NCBI RefSeq assembly: GCF_900537175.1
Contig: NZ_LS999833.1
Location: 1,116,001-1,180,000, forward strand
Direction: 5' to 3'
From: Lentilitoribacter sp. Alg239-R112
GTDB taxonomy: Bacteria; Pseudomonadota; Alphaproteobacteria; Rhizobiales; Rhizobiaceae
Length of the DNA stretch: 64,000 bases
Positions 8,033-17,216 of this stretch are shown here, in pieces. Position numbers and translations under genes: made by a program. Each line of letters begins with the position of its first letter. The first letter of the stretch is position 1. A model generated the notes under the pieces. It was not told where the DNA came from. It worked only from the letters and a program-made list of their open reading frames with translations, and did no database searches.

Positions 8033-9874
8033 TTAATATGGATCTCGGCACGTACAAGAATCATCATACGCCGATTCAACCATCCGCAAATAAGTCTCAT
8101 AGACCTCACTCAGATCAGCATAGCGTCTTTTAAGTCCATCCATATAGGCCGCAGCCTCCATCATCCCTAGCGTTCTCCCAAGATATGCTTCCTCTGGGAT
8201 TGCCGAGTTAAGTGCGACCACACTTTGATAAATGGAATAAAGTGAATTGACGAAACTGATGAGGCTGAAGGTTTTGGAAACATTGCCGGCTGCTTTTGTG
8301 GTGTTACCCAGCCAAAGTGAGAATTTTTCACCCAAAAACCCCGCTCCGTCAAATGCACGATCCGTTGCGAAACTCTTAGCGACCTCATTTGCCGCATCGC
8401 CGCCAACCCCCTCTGACATGGACGTTCTAAAGCCTTGCGCGCGTTTTTGAGCTGCATTTGATAACGCATCTGCAAATTCATCTACAATCGCCTTTTGGGC
8501 TGACAGAAGCGCACGTATACGCTCTATTTCCAAGTGGGGGCGAGCACACATCTGTTTGGGCACCGACTGATGTTGCATACGTCGATGCAAAGAACGGCCA
8601 TAGGCGAGCGGCTGCCCAGGTTTCTGTCCGGTGTACAAATCATACAATAAATTGTCAGGCCCTCGATATTTGATTGCCTGCCTGATGAGATACCCCTTGT
8701 TAGGCAAACCAATTCTATCCAGAAAGCGATCTTTATACTTAAAGAGTGACTTCCCTTTCAATCCCGAAATAGGTCCAATTGCACGTTCATACTTTTTTCT
8801 TGCCTCCGAGGAATGTAGATAAAGGCCTGCGTCATCCAATTCTTTTCGATAAGCGGATACACAATATCTGAACGATAATTTCAGTTTTTTATCTTCAGCA
8901 ACAGCATATGGCTCCTCGCTAGTTGCGCGTGCGATGAGGCTGACTTTAATCCGTTGGGCGTCATCTAGATCGTCCAAATCGAGGTCTTCCAGGCGAGGCA
9001 TCATTTGGAATGTTTTGGTCTCTCTTGCTTCCAAACTGGTGGTCTCACATCGTGCGCTACCTTTTCCTCCAGCATTGCGACAACTCATAGAATTGCTCGT
9101 GACGACATTAGTAAGGTGATCAGGAAATCCCAATTCAATGATCGTATCAAACATCGTCCATGTGTAGGTTGAAGCGTCATCTCCCGTATTTGTTAAATTG
9201 ACTTCAATTGGGTTGTCTATTTTTGGCCAAAAGTCAGGCTTGGCAGCCTCAGTCTCAGTTTTTTTTGGTTTAAACGAAAGAACGAGCTGCACATCATCAA
9301 GTTTGATGGGTTCGGGTCGGCTCTCTTTTGCTATCTTTTCAAAAAGTAAAGATGGATCAATACCCCCCGGTGCTAACAATTGATTTTGACTGGAAACAAG
9401 CCTTTGGCGCTGCTTTTCAATCTCCTCCAGCCCACCTGGTTTTCCTCTCAAGTCTTCCCATGACGCGTGAAGATCCTTAAGCGACATGTAGCGACCTAAA
9501 TCGAAGAAATCGTCCTGTGTATCAAATGCATAATCATCCAGCTTTTTCTTTGAGGCACTTTTTCGCTTGGATAAACGCTCAATGTTGGTTTTAGTTGTAT
9601 TAATCCAATTGCTCAGAAACTCTTTTTCCTCAGCAGCTTTCGGTTTAGAATTATCTGCAGCCGTGTATTCAAGCGTCTGCAACCAGGTATCAAGATCCTT
9701 AACAATTCGACCATCTTCAAGCGAAACCTGTTCATCTTCAATTGGCAATGGCGGGATAACTTCCGGCAACTCATCTGCTACGGCGCTGAACTGCAAACTC
9801 GCCATCAAAAGCATGGACAACATTAAGTTCACGGCAAAAGCAAAACAGCCTCTTACAATTACTGTATAGGTCAT
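8033..9874 (-). CDS. large secreted protein of unknown function, paired with the vWA protein
   Basis: A 613-residue protein with an N-terminal signal peptide (hydrophobic stretch about 9-32, likely cleavage near SAVADE). The first third is charged and predicted helical, with a heptad-like stretch around residues 85-115. The middle resembles a beta-rich domain (PIEVNLTNTGDDASTYTW) with cysteines at SMSCRNAGG and SARCETTS. The last third contains a hydrophobic helix region (FSLISFVNSLYSIYQSVVAL) and ends in SCTCRDPY. I recognise no family. It starts 13 bases after the stop of the vWA gene; the ribosome site GAGGGG overlaps that stop, so the two are co-transcribed and probably act together at the cell surface or in the periplasm. 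Confidence 0.75.
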   Translation of the reverse strand: MTYTVIVRGCFAFAVNLMLSMLLMASLQFSAVADELPEVIPPLPIEDEQVSLEDGRIVKDLDTWLQTLEYTAADNSKPKAAEEKEFLSNWINTTKTNIERLSKRKSASKKKLDDYAFDTQDDFFDLGRYMSLKDLHASWEDLRGKPGGLEEIEKQRQRLVSSQNQLLAPGGIDPSLLFEKIAKESRPEPIKLDDVQLVLSFKPKKTETEAAKPDFWPKIDNPIEVNLTNTGDDASTYTWTMFDTIIELGFPDHLTNVVTSNSMSCRNAGGKGSARCETTSLEARETKTFQMMPRLEDLDLDDLDDAQRIKVSLIARATSEEPYAVAEDKKLKLSFRYCVSAYRKELDDAGLYLHSSEARKKYERAIGPISGLKGKSLFKYKDRFLDRIGLPNKGYLIRQAIKYRGPDNLLYDLYTGQKPGQPLAYGRSLHRRMQHQSVPKQMCARPHLEIERIRALLSAQKAIVDEFADALSNAAQKRAQGFRTSMSEGVGGDAANEVAKSFATDRAFDGAGFLGEKFSLWLGNTTKAAGNVSKTFSLISFVNSLYSIYQSVVALNSAIPEEAYLGRTLGMMEAAAYMDGLKRRYADLSEVYETYLRMVESAYDDSCTCRDPY

Positions 9875-9887
9875 GCGAACTGACCCC

Positions 9888-11240
9888 TCAATTGCTTATT
9901 GAAATGATTTCAAATCGGTCAATATGTACCAGCGTTTCGCCGCCAACCTCCCTAAACTGCCCGGCTAGAAATGCCGGATTACCAGGTGATCGCAGTGAGG
10001 TAAGTATGTCACTTTGAAAACTTAAAGGTTGCCCTTCAATCGAAATTCCATTGAGGACTATTAGCGTCGAATACTCGCGTCCACGTTTAGAAAAAGTTAG
10101 CCGAAATCCGTCGTTAATATGGGTATCAATCATACGCTGGGTGTCTGGGTTTACCTTTGAACCACAATGTCCACTGTTAGCAGAAATCAGCTGCGTACTG
10201 CTTGTCGGTTTGCCTTTGCTAAATTTGTTGAACGTCGCAGCAATTCTCTTACACCAATCACCCAAGTCTAAATAGTATTGAACGGCAAGGTGATTTTCAT
10301 GATCTTTGAAGAGGCCAATTTCAAACATATCTGTACCGGTTTGCATTTTGATTTTTAGATCAAGATTAATGTCCCAATCACCCTTAGGTAGCTCTTTATC
10401 AAGGGTAAAAATGTTACTGGCATCAGGGTTTGAAAATGATTGCAACGTTGAACCAATTAAAAGCAATTCATCATCTTCAACGATATATAATTCATCATCT
10501 CCATTGATCACTGACCAGTCGGACATGAGATCCTCACCGACAAAGTCATCCTCAAAATAGAGGTCACTGGTCTTCTCCACTTCGACGGACTGTGTGACTT
10601 GCGTTAGTGCCAGCTGCAATTCACTGGCACTGCGAGCATCTACATACTGGCCACCACCAATATCCGAAATGCATTTAACTGCCTGCTGTTGTTCATCGGT
10701 TAGATCAAAACCAACCACGTGGAGCGCTAAATCCACACCTGATTCTGCAAGATGTTTTGCCGAGGCACATGGATCACCTTCACAAGATTCAATTCCATCT
10801 GTAATCAGGACGATGGTTGATTTTTCTTGTTCGGAATCATTGGACTGCACCCAATTTGCACTCTCCAATAACGTTGCAGCAATGGGTGTTTGGCCCTTTG
10901 GTTGGATAGAAGATATGATCTTCATGAATTTTGATTGGTCGATGGTCGCATAATCTGCGAGAAGCGCAATATCTGTACAATCACGTTTCCCATGGTGGCT
11001 CTGATGTCCGTATGCGGCTAAACCAACACTCGCTTTCGCTGGCAACTCGCTCACAATGTCGACTAATACATTTTTGGCTATGTCAATTTTGGCGCGACCT
11101 TGTATCTGGGCCCACATTGAATTGGAGGCATCGAGTATAAATAGGAATTTGTCGGTAGGTGTGGCGTAGCAATGAAGAGTTGACGCTAAGCTCGCCAACA
11201 TGATGAATGTAAATGTTTTGATTTTGCGATTGAGTATCAT
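9888..11240 (-). CDS. secreted von Willebrand factor A-domain protein
   Basis: A 450-residue exported protein: signal peptide at residues 1-26 (cleavage near HCYA-TP) followed by a vWA domain to about residue 220. The metal-ion-dependent adhesion site is complete, with DASNS (DxSxS), the threonine in KGQTPIAATL, and the aspartate in LITDGIES. Such domains bind protein ligands through a divalent cation. The C-terminal half (about 230-450) looks like a beta-sandwich of the concanavalin/LamG kind (YFEDDFVGEDLMSDWSVINGDDE) that could bind glycans or matrix. It heads a two-gene operon; an 18-bp dyad lies 60 bases upstream at 11300-11321. Confidence 0.82.
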   Translation of the reverse strand: MILNRKIKTFTFIMLASLASTLHCYATPTDKFLFILDASNSMWAQIQGRAKIDIAKNVLVDIVSELPAKASVGLAAYGHQSHHGKRDCTDIALLADYATIDQSKFMKIISSIQPKGQTPIAATLLESANWVQSNDSEQEKSTIVLITDGIESCEGDPCASAKHLAESGVDLALHVVGFDLTDEQQQAVKCISDIGGGQYVDARSASELQLALTQVTQSVEVEKTSDLYFEDDFVGEDLMSDWSVINGDDELYIVEDDELLLIGSTLQSFSNPDASNIFTLDKELPKGDWDINLDLKIKMQTGTDMFEIGLFKDHENHLAVQYYLDLGDWCKRIAATFNKFSKGKPTSSTQLISANSGHCGSKVNPDTQRMIDTHINDGFRLTFSKRGREYSTLIVLNGISIEGQPLSFQSDILTSLRSPGNPAFLAGQFREVGGETLVHIDRFEIISISN

Positions 11241-11299
11241 TGTCTGTCGGGCCTGTTATTAAATATTCAGACCATTTTAATTTCCCTCGTTGCGACTGC

Positions 11300-11321
11300 A
11301 ATTGGGGGATTCCCCCCAATT
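11300..11321. promoter_or_regulatory. lux-box-like dyad, site 1
   Basis: Core TTGGGGGATTCCCCCCAA at 11302-11319, an almost perfect inverted repeat, nearly identical to the core at 12228-12245. It lies between the divergent vWA gene (start 11240) and the luxR-type gene (start 11443). An 18-bp dyad is the size bound by LuxR/TraR-family dimers. That the neighbouring LuxR protein binds here is an inference. Confidence 0.6.
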
Positions 11322-11442
11322 TCGTGAAATAGCGCAACATGTTATGGAATGCGGCGAGCTGGAAACTTACCAAAAACTCTGTATTATTTACTATCATTCC
11401 ATTGATCGGATAGGACCACGTTGTTGGAAACCAGAAACAAGA

Positions 11443-12192
11443 ATGAATATTGATATCATCGAATTTGCCGAGCAGATTAGGCAGGCGGACAATTTGGATG
11501 CGTCTCTTGATGTTTTACAGCAAGAGTTATTGGACTTGGGTTTCATACATGTGAAATACGGATGGGCCCTACTATCGGGGCAAGAGTTTAAACACAACAA
11601 CGCTTTGATTGTTGGTAACTTTTGCGACGAGTGGGAAGACTACCAATCAAAGCAAAGCAACTGGACCGAGAACGATTACATCGTTGAACATTATCTGCGC
11701 GAGGAAACTCCAATTACGTTTTCGCAGGTTTACACCAAGATGGACGACAAGGTTCTCACGGAAAATCAGATAAAAAATCACGATGTTGGACGAGAGATGG
11801 GCATGGCTCATGGCATTGCGTTCCCAATTAAAGATTCAAATCCCTTGGCAATTGGCGGAATATCAATGGAGGGATCGCGATCATTTACCCATCGCGAATT
11901 TGAGGCCCATCTATCTCATCATGTTCAGGCGTTGCGACATATCAGCGATACCTTTCACGCAAACATCAATAAATCATATTTGGTTGACAAATCAGCGCAT
12001 CTATCTCCGCGCGAATGCGAGTGTCTTACATGGATTATTTCTGGATTGAGGCAGCAAGAAATTGCCTACAGAATGGGAACTCACCCAAAGACCGTAGAAA
12101 AACAACTGGCCAATGCCCGGAAAAAACTTAAAGCAAAGACAAACACACAGGCTGCAATACGAGCTTTGACCTTCAATTTGCTCAAGCCATAA
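11443..12192 (+). CDS. LuxR-family transcriptional regulator with autoinducer-binding-type domain
   Basis: The ATG at 11443 gives a 249-residue protein, the usual length for LuxR/TraR quorum regulators. A longer in-frame ORF from 11290 would add 51 unrelated residues and would cover the dyad at 11300. Residues about 10-170 resemble the autoinducer-binding domain (WTENDYIVEHYL, MGMAHGIAFPIKDSN, RSFTHREFEAHL). Residues about 180-245 are a LuxR/GerE helix-turn-helix (LSPRECECLTWIISGLRQQE, then TVEKQLANARKKL). No luxI-type synthase is present in the window, so this is a LuxR solo as far as can be seen. It is flanked by two matching dyads and probably controls the divergent vWA operon, itself, and the downstream lipoproteins. 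Confidence 0.85.
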   Translation: MNIDIIEFAEQIRQADNLDASLDVLQQELLDLGFIHVKYGWALLSGQEFKHNNALIVGNFCDEWEDYQSKQSNWTENDYIVEHYLREETPITFSQVYTKMDDKVLTENQIKNHDVGREMGMAHGIAFPIKDSNPLAIGGISMEGSRSFTHREFEAHLSHHVQALRHISDTFHANINKSYLVDKSAHLSPRECECLTWIISGLRQQEIAYRMGTHPKTVEKQLANARKKLKAKTNTQAAIRALTFNLLKP

Positions 12193-12227
12193 TTTTTCAA
12201 TTTGCCCCCAAAATTTCTGAATGAAAT

Positions 12228-12245
12228 TTGGGGGATCTCCCCCAA
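12228..12245. promoter_or_regulatory. lux-box-like dyad, site 2
   Basis: TTGGGGGATCTCCCCCAA is an inverted repeat with perfect 8-bp arms around a 2-bp centre, 81 bases upstream of the first lipoprotein gene and just after the luxR-type gene. It differs from site 1 only at the two central bases. A partly complementary CCCCCAAAATTT at 12205-12216 could also form a hairpin with it, so it might double as the luxR transcript end. Confidence 0.6.
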
Positions 12246-12308
12246 TTGCAAATTGATATTCTCACTCTAATACTACCGACCATATTCAATGGGATTGCGG
12301 AGTCGGCT

Positions 12309-12659
12309 ATGAACTTTATCAAAAAAGCAGCAACAATCGGAATAGTGGCTATTACTTGTGCGTCGTGTGCAAGCATCTACAAGTTGGAGCGCACAAGTTT
12401 TTACGATACCTGTATCTTCGATGGAATAAAATACGATATTCATAGTGCTGTGAAAGTTTCCATTAGGGCAGATTCATCAGATTCGCAAAAAGTCAGAGTC
12501 CTAGTCCCCAAAGGTGCTTCACCTACCGTTGGCAATACAATCGCCACCTGCCCAGCCAATAGAACCGACTCTTACTGTAAAAAAATGTTTCGGCGCGCTG
12601 TTGAGAGCCAAAATGAAAAAGATCAAGAAGATTCTGATGGTGGTTCGTCAATGTATTAA
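12309..12659 (+). CDS. small putative lipoprotein, paralogue 1
   Basis: The ATG at 12309 (after GCGGAG) gives a 116-residue protein with a short lysine-containing N-terminus, a hydrophobic core and the cysteine cluster VAITCASCAS, where lipidation could occur. The mature part is small and contains an isolated cysteine pair (DTCIFDG, ATCPANR). The C-terminus ends in DSDGGSSMY, almost the same as the next gene. No database family is recognised. It follows the 18-bp dyad at 12228 and is separated from the second lipoprotein by about 55 bases, so the pair is probably one operon under the LuxR-type regulator. Confidence 0.65.
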   Translation: MNFIKKAATIGIVAITCASCASIYKLERTSFYDTCIFDGIKYDIHSAVKVSIRADSSDSQKVRVLVPKGASPTVGNTIATCPANRTDSYCKKMFRRAVESQNEKDQEDSDGGSSMY

Positions 12660-12714
12660 TCGCATGTTCTACCCAAAGATCAATCGCAAAAAACTTATAT
12701 TCTAAGGAAAGAAT

Positions 12715-13056
12715 ATGCAGCTCTTAAAAACATCTATTTCTCTCATAATAGTAGCGATAACATGCACCGCTTGCATAACGACAACTTTTAAAAGCCATAA
12801 GAAAATAGGAACTTATAACTACGGTCTCGAGCAGTATGATGTTTACTCCGCAGTGGATGAAGACGATTTAATAAAATACAGATTGCTTTTCCCAAAGGGA
12901 GTGAGACCGGTACGTAATGGGCGTAACTGGATTGCTGTATGTAAAGAATCCGATGGGTTAGAAGAATGTAACAAATGGTTCGGCAAACGTGCCAGAGATC
13001 AAAAGCGGCAACAAAAATCTGACAGCGATTCCGACGATGGCTCATCAATGTACTAA
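12715..13056 (+). CDS. small putative lipoprotein, paralogue 2
   Basis: A 113-residue protein with a good ribosome site (AAGGAAAG) seven bases ahead of the ATG. It shares the layout of its upstream neighbour: hydrophobic start ending in IVAITCTACITTT, a middle block with the common pattern DVYSAV...LLFPKG.RPV.NG.....C (compare DIHSAV...VLVPKGASPTVGN.....C), and a charged tail ending DDGSSMY. The tandem duplication is old because the two are only moderately similar. Function unknown; an outer-membrane-anchored periplasmic or surface role is likely if lipidated. Confidence 0.65.
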   Translation: MQLLKTSISLIIVAITCTACITTTFKSHKKIGTYNYGLEQYDVYSAVDEDDLIKYRLLFPKGVRPVRNGRNWIAVCKESDGLEECNKWFGKRARDQKRQQKSDSDSDDGSSMY

Positions 13057-14199
13057 TGGTAACTGATACCGGAAACCTCCTGAAGAACACCGAGATGGTG
13101 AACGCATTGTACTAACTAATAGATCATATCAAAATGGCACTAAGTTCGTAACGATGATGATCATCACACTAATTATTTCAGCGTTGGTTGAGGTATTTCC
13201 TTGGTGCACCAATCTTTTAAAGAACCTTTCCCGGCCATAAATCTTGCATATGCCTTCGTTTATGTTTGAAATCTCGGTAAACCGTCGCAACGAAGTCATT
13301 CGATCGTTCTCGTAGCAGGCTGGGCCGCGCCTGACTTTTGTTTATATCAATTTGGATGCTAGTGTAGCCATGTAGGAATTATTCGTTTTGAGCAAGAACA
13401 CTGGGAGTCAAATTAGCAAAGGTCAATTAATGAGAAATATCAGATATCATTCCCGATGACATCATAGTTAGTTGCCAATGTTCGAAATTTTAGGATGCCC
13501 GCTTCGGGCCAGTTTTCACCTTGAAATTGTTAAGATGAAATTTCCGATCTTGAAGTAATAGCGGTCCATTTGAAATCGAACTATAAGTTCAGGCTCTGCC
13601 ATTAACGGAATAGTTCCAAGTTAGAAATTGTAACTCGTCAGTGCCTTATGGTTGGTTGGCTGAATATCCGAGAGAGTAACTTAGGCTCATCACGCCGTCA
13701 TATAGAACAAATGATGAGATGGAGGAACAAACGAGCAATAAACGAGGCAACTCGCATTGTAAAAGATATCATGCAACAGATCCGGTGCAGGTATTCCTTA
13801 AAAGACAAGGTATAGATCATGTTGTCAGCCTTCTTGGTGAAAACGGTATTACAGAACTTTTTCGGCAAGAAACGCCTTGCTGTTGATATGGACCAAGAGA
13901 CAAATACAGACCAAGTTAAGAACTTCTGCAATCATGATTCAAGCCTGCCGAACCATTTACTTTCCACACAAGGTAGATTAGAAGAATGTCTGATAGTTAG
14001 AAGGCGAGTGTTGAGCAGCAACTGTTTACTTGATGTGCCAAGTGACTCATAAAAGCTTTCTGTAAATAGAGATCAACGACAATCCGTTAACAATCAATTA
14101 CTTACTAACGGATTTATTTGGATTTCACGTCTTGTGTCTATTTTTTGCGCGTTGTTTCGCCGAAAGGTTTACTGCAAGAAATGCACTGAGGGGCAAGTT
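13057..14199. other. 1.1-kb stretch without a convincing gene
   Basis: Only short or poor ORFs occur. The best is 13719-13886 (+), 55 codons behind an ATGATGAGATGGAGG stretch (DPVQVFLKRQGIDHVVSLLG), which has a protein-like composition but no recognised relatives and no upstream promoter I can defend. A small GC-rich hairpin (GCCCGCTTCGGGC, about 13497-13509) is present. The stretch may hold the autotransporter promoter and remnants of older genes. Confidence 0.35.
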
Positions 14200-16338
14200 A
14201 TGAACTTCAAGACCGCAGGGGATGTAAGACCTGCTGCGTCTGCTCGGAGTAAAACGACCAGATTTCTAGCTCGTTGTTCATCCAACCTATTGGTCACCAC
14301 ATTATTAATCCCGGTTTTGATGTTGAACCCTTTTGGTACGGCAATATCCTCGGCCGAGGATAACGTGATTTCGACCATCGTTAATGTGCAAAATGGCTCC
14401 TTTCCTCTGGATGGGACGGACAGCCTGACGATCACTTCAACCGGTGAGATCAGCACTTCTGCCAACACGGACAATGCCGTCTCGGCAACAGGTAATGGCA
14501 ACACCATCACCAACCTGGGTGTGCTTTCAACAGGTGGGGTTTTAAGTCATGGCATCTATCTTGATAATAGCGATAACAACACCATCACCAATCTAGGCGC
14601 GCTTTCAACAAGCGGGTTTATCGGCCAAGGCATCTATCTTAGTAATAGCGATAACAACAGCGTTATCCAGTCGGGTAATATCTCAATCCAAGGGTCGAGT
14701 GGCGGTGGAATTACATTTGAATTCAGTAATAATAACAGTTTAATCCATTCGGGAACGATCTTAGCGTCAGAGGCGAATGGCTCTGGGATAAGTGTTGGTG
14801 ATAGCGACAATAACAGCATTATCCATTCGGGCACGATCTCCACCACTGGGACGAGTGGCATCGGGATGTTTATATTACAAAGCGACAATAACGGCTTTGT
14901 CCAGTCTGGCACAACCTTAACGACCGGCGAAGATGCGGTCGGAAATTACCTTTTTAACAGCAATAACAACAACTTTAACCAGTCAGGTACGATCTCCACA
15001 ACTGGGGTGGATGCCCATGCGATCTTTTTGACCGGGAGCAGTAACAACGTATTTACTATCACAGGTAAGCTCACATCGACCCAAGCCAATGCCTTTCTAT
15101 TTGATACTTTTGCCACTACGGGCAATATCATTAACCTGACAACAGGTGCCTTTCTCGGTGGAGCCATTGATTTAAATACCAGCGGTAACTTCGTTAATAT
15201 TACAACGACACCCGGCCATTCGGTGGTTTGGGATTTTGGTGCTGGTTCTACCATAACAAGCGGCATTCAAGTGTCTGGCACTGGGGCCTATCTGGTCAAC
15301 GGCAATACCTTTTATTCTGTCGATCCAACAGGTTTTCTTGCCCGAGCTGACTCGATTGGTGATACGGCGGGCATGTTGACTGGCGTTGCCAACTCACGCC
15401 TTGGCTCTGGAGCGCTGGCTGTTTTTGAGCAGCCAAGTGGTTTTGCCTATACCCGCGACGATGGTTCTGAATATTCGGATGCCCGGTTTTGGGGCGATTT
15501 TATAGCCAGTACTTCTCAATATGGCGCGACCAGCACAACACTTGGCTATAACAACCAACAATATGGCGTGGCGCTTGGCTATGAACGGGATTTTGATATC
15601 GACACCACTTTCGGTCTGATGGGCGGCTATCTGTATAGCGGATTGAAGGCTGACAGCCGTTTCACCACGTCTCAGGAGATTAAAAGCCGTGGTGGCTATC
15701 TGGGCATTTATGGCTCACATGAGCTTGCTAATGAAATCAAGGTGTCTGGCTCATTAATGGCAGGACGGAGCGCAAATGACAGCTCACGCATATTCAACAA
15801 TAACACCGTCACGCCAAGCTTCACCGAAATGGCGACAGCTACCTATGGAAGCACCTTTATCGCACCAAGCATCAGCATATCAAAAGACTATGTGCTTGAT
15901 GAGAAAACCATTCTGACACCCATGTTTTCAGCCCTTTATGCCCATCAATGGAGCAGCGACTATGCCGAGACAGGTTCCTCGAGCAACTTAACTGTCGGTT
16001 CAAGCGAAGAAAGTGTGTTTGAGGCTGAGGCAGCTCTGGGCCTAACCCGCCATCTGGAAGAGACTGATCAATATAGTAGTGGCAAGGTCACTGCACGACT
16101 CGGTGCTCTGGTACGCACGACACCCAGTAGCAATATGCCTGCGCTCTCCTTAGTAGGTGTTGGTGCGCTAACAAATGCCAGTCGCAACGACAACCCTCTT
16201 ATTGCAGTAACGGGCGGGTTAGATTTTGATTTACAGCTCACAAGTTCCGTTTCATTTACCGCCTCTGGCGATGTTGCAATTGGCAACAATGATTATGTCA
16301 GTGCTCAAGGAAAACTGGGGTTTAGAGTACGATTTTAA
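14200..16338 (+). CDS. autotransporter (type Va) with asparagine-rich repeat passenger
   Basis: The ATG at 14200, preceded by GAGGGGCAAG, gives 712 residues; an upstream in-frame ATG at 14134 has no ribosome site. An extended signal sequence (about residues 1-55, hydrophobic at LLVTTLLIPVLMLNPFG) is followed by a passenger of about 370 residues built from imperfect repeats of roughly 26-28 residues, each with an (N/S)DNN(S/T) turn and an SG(T/N)IS strand, as in beta-helix adhesins. From about residue 440 (EYSDARFWGDFIAS) to the end lies an autotransporter beta-barrel, terminating in GKLGFRVRF with the C-terminal phenylalanine typical of outer-membrane barrels. It is probably a surface adhesin. 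Confidence 0.88.
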   Translation: MNFKTAGDVRPAASARSKTTRFLARCSSNLLVTTLLIPVLMLNPFGTAISSAEDNVISTIVNVQNGSFPLDGTDSLTITSTGEISTSANTDNAVSATGNGNTITNLGVLSTGGVLSHGIYLDNSDNNTITNLGALSTSGFIGQGIYLSNSDNNSVIQSGNISIQGSSGGGITFEFSNNNSLIHSGTILASEANGSGISVGDSDNNSIIHSGTISTTGTSGIGMFILQSDNNGFVQSGTTLTTGEDAVGNYLFNSNNNNFNQSGTISTTGVDAHAIFLTGSSNNVFTITGKLTSTQANAFLFDTFATTGNIINLTTGAFLGGAIDLNTSGNFVNITTTPGHSVVWDFGAGSTITSGIQVSGTGAYLVNGNTFYSVDPTGFLARADSIGDTAGMLTGVANSRLGSGALAVFEQPSGFAYTRDDGSEYSDARFWGDFIASTSQYGATSTTLGYNNQQYGVALGYERDFDIDTTFGLMGGYLYSGLKADSRFTTSQEIKSRGGYLGIYGSHELANEIKVSGSLMAGRSANDSSRIFNNNTVTPSFTEMATATYGSTFIAPSISISKDYVLDEKTILTPMFSALYAHQWSSDYAETGSSSNLTVGSSEESVFEAEAALGLTRHLEETDQYSSGKVTARLGALVRTTPSSNMPALSLVGVGALTNASRNDNPLIAVTGGLDFDLQLTSSVSFTASGDVAIGNNDYVSAQGKLGFRVRF

Positions 16339-16391
16339 AAGACTCTGGATTTCACCTAATTGGATTTTGAGACTGTATTCGAGATAAAGTT

Positions 16392-16965
16392 CTAGCCCAA
16401 CTTTTCAAAGTAGCATTCAATCGTGATAAGCGGCACTAATTTTTTTGGTCTGAATTTTTGTCGGAATTGATGAAGTGAATTAGTTTCCGATCCATTCAGA
16501 TTATATTCTGTGTAACCTTTATTTATGAGAAATTCTGATATCCAACGGTACATGTATTCTGAAGCGCCGCTATGGGTCCTGTCAACACAGATTGCAATGC
16601 TGTTTGAAACAATACCTAACTTGGGTAACTCGCTGAGAACTATTCCGATCACCTTGGAGTTACAAATAAACAAATGTAACGCCAATCCAGAACAGTTTCA
16701 TCAACAGGTTTATATCTGCTATGCAATTTCGCAGATTCTTTCAATTCCGGTACGATGCGCGCTAAGGTGACTTTTTATCCTTGCCAACAGCATGCTCGCA
16801 AACACGTGCCCAATGATCAGGTATATTCGATGCGCCAGCTGGCAGCACAAGCATACTCTTTTCATCATTTGAGTGCTGTGCCAAAAAAGCCAGTTTGCTG
16901 CCCTTTTCAAAAGACCACAGCCCCTTTCTTCCGGTGTGTAGGAGATATGCAGCCGAATGTGCCAT
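16392..16965 (-). pseudogene. broken acyltransferase-like gene (FemAB/GNAT or DUF2156 type)
   Basis: Two minus-strand pieces in different frames read as one former protein. The upstream piece (16965 to 16762) contains GLWSFEKGSKLAFLAQHSND; the downstream piece (16685 to 16392) contains ASEYMYRWISEFLINKGY, EYNLNGSETNSLHQFR and QKFRPKKLVPL. The latter pattern, a (G/N)-GSE-SL--F(K/R)-KF-P block, resembles the C-terminal acyltransferase fold of FemAB/phosphatidylglycerol lysyltransferase-like proteins. At least one frameshift and probably stops separate the pieces, and the N-terminus is missing. Assignment rests on motif memory and is tentative. Confidence 0.45.
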
Positions 16966-17216
16966 ACTGTCGGGGCTCCTAGGGAATTCGTTTAATAAAC
17001 TCGCTAAATCGTTATAATTAGACCATGACCAACTGCGAACTAACTTAATAGAATCACCACTTTACGCATTACATTTAACGGATATCCCATAAGTTTAGTC
17101 ACATAGTTGATATCAATTCAACTCTAAACTGAGCTTCCAGAGCAATAATCAATCCAAGCTCTTATTGAAAGCGTTATACCCCTAAAGAGAATTTCGAAAT
17201 AATATCAATCGGATAA

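Noticed and set aside
11290..11442. Longer LuxR reading frame beginning at 11290
   Set aside because: It would put the 18-bp dyad inside the coding sequence and add 51 residues foreign to the family. The ATG at 11443 gives the normal length.
13719..13886. 55-codon plus-strand ORF in the gene-poor stretch before the autotransporter
   Set aside because: Protein-like composition but no recognised relative, no clear promoter and overlapping ORFs in other frames. Mentioned only under the gene-free stretch.
16525..16982. Plus-strand ORFs opposite the broken acyltransferase-like gene
   Set aside because: Their translations are not protein-like, whereas the minus-strand frames carry recognisable motifs.
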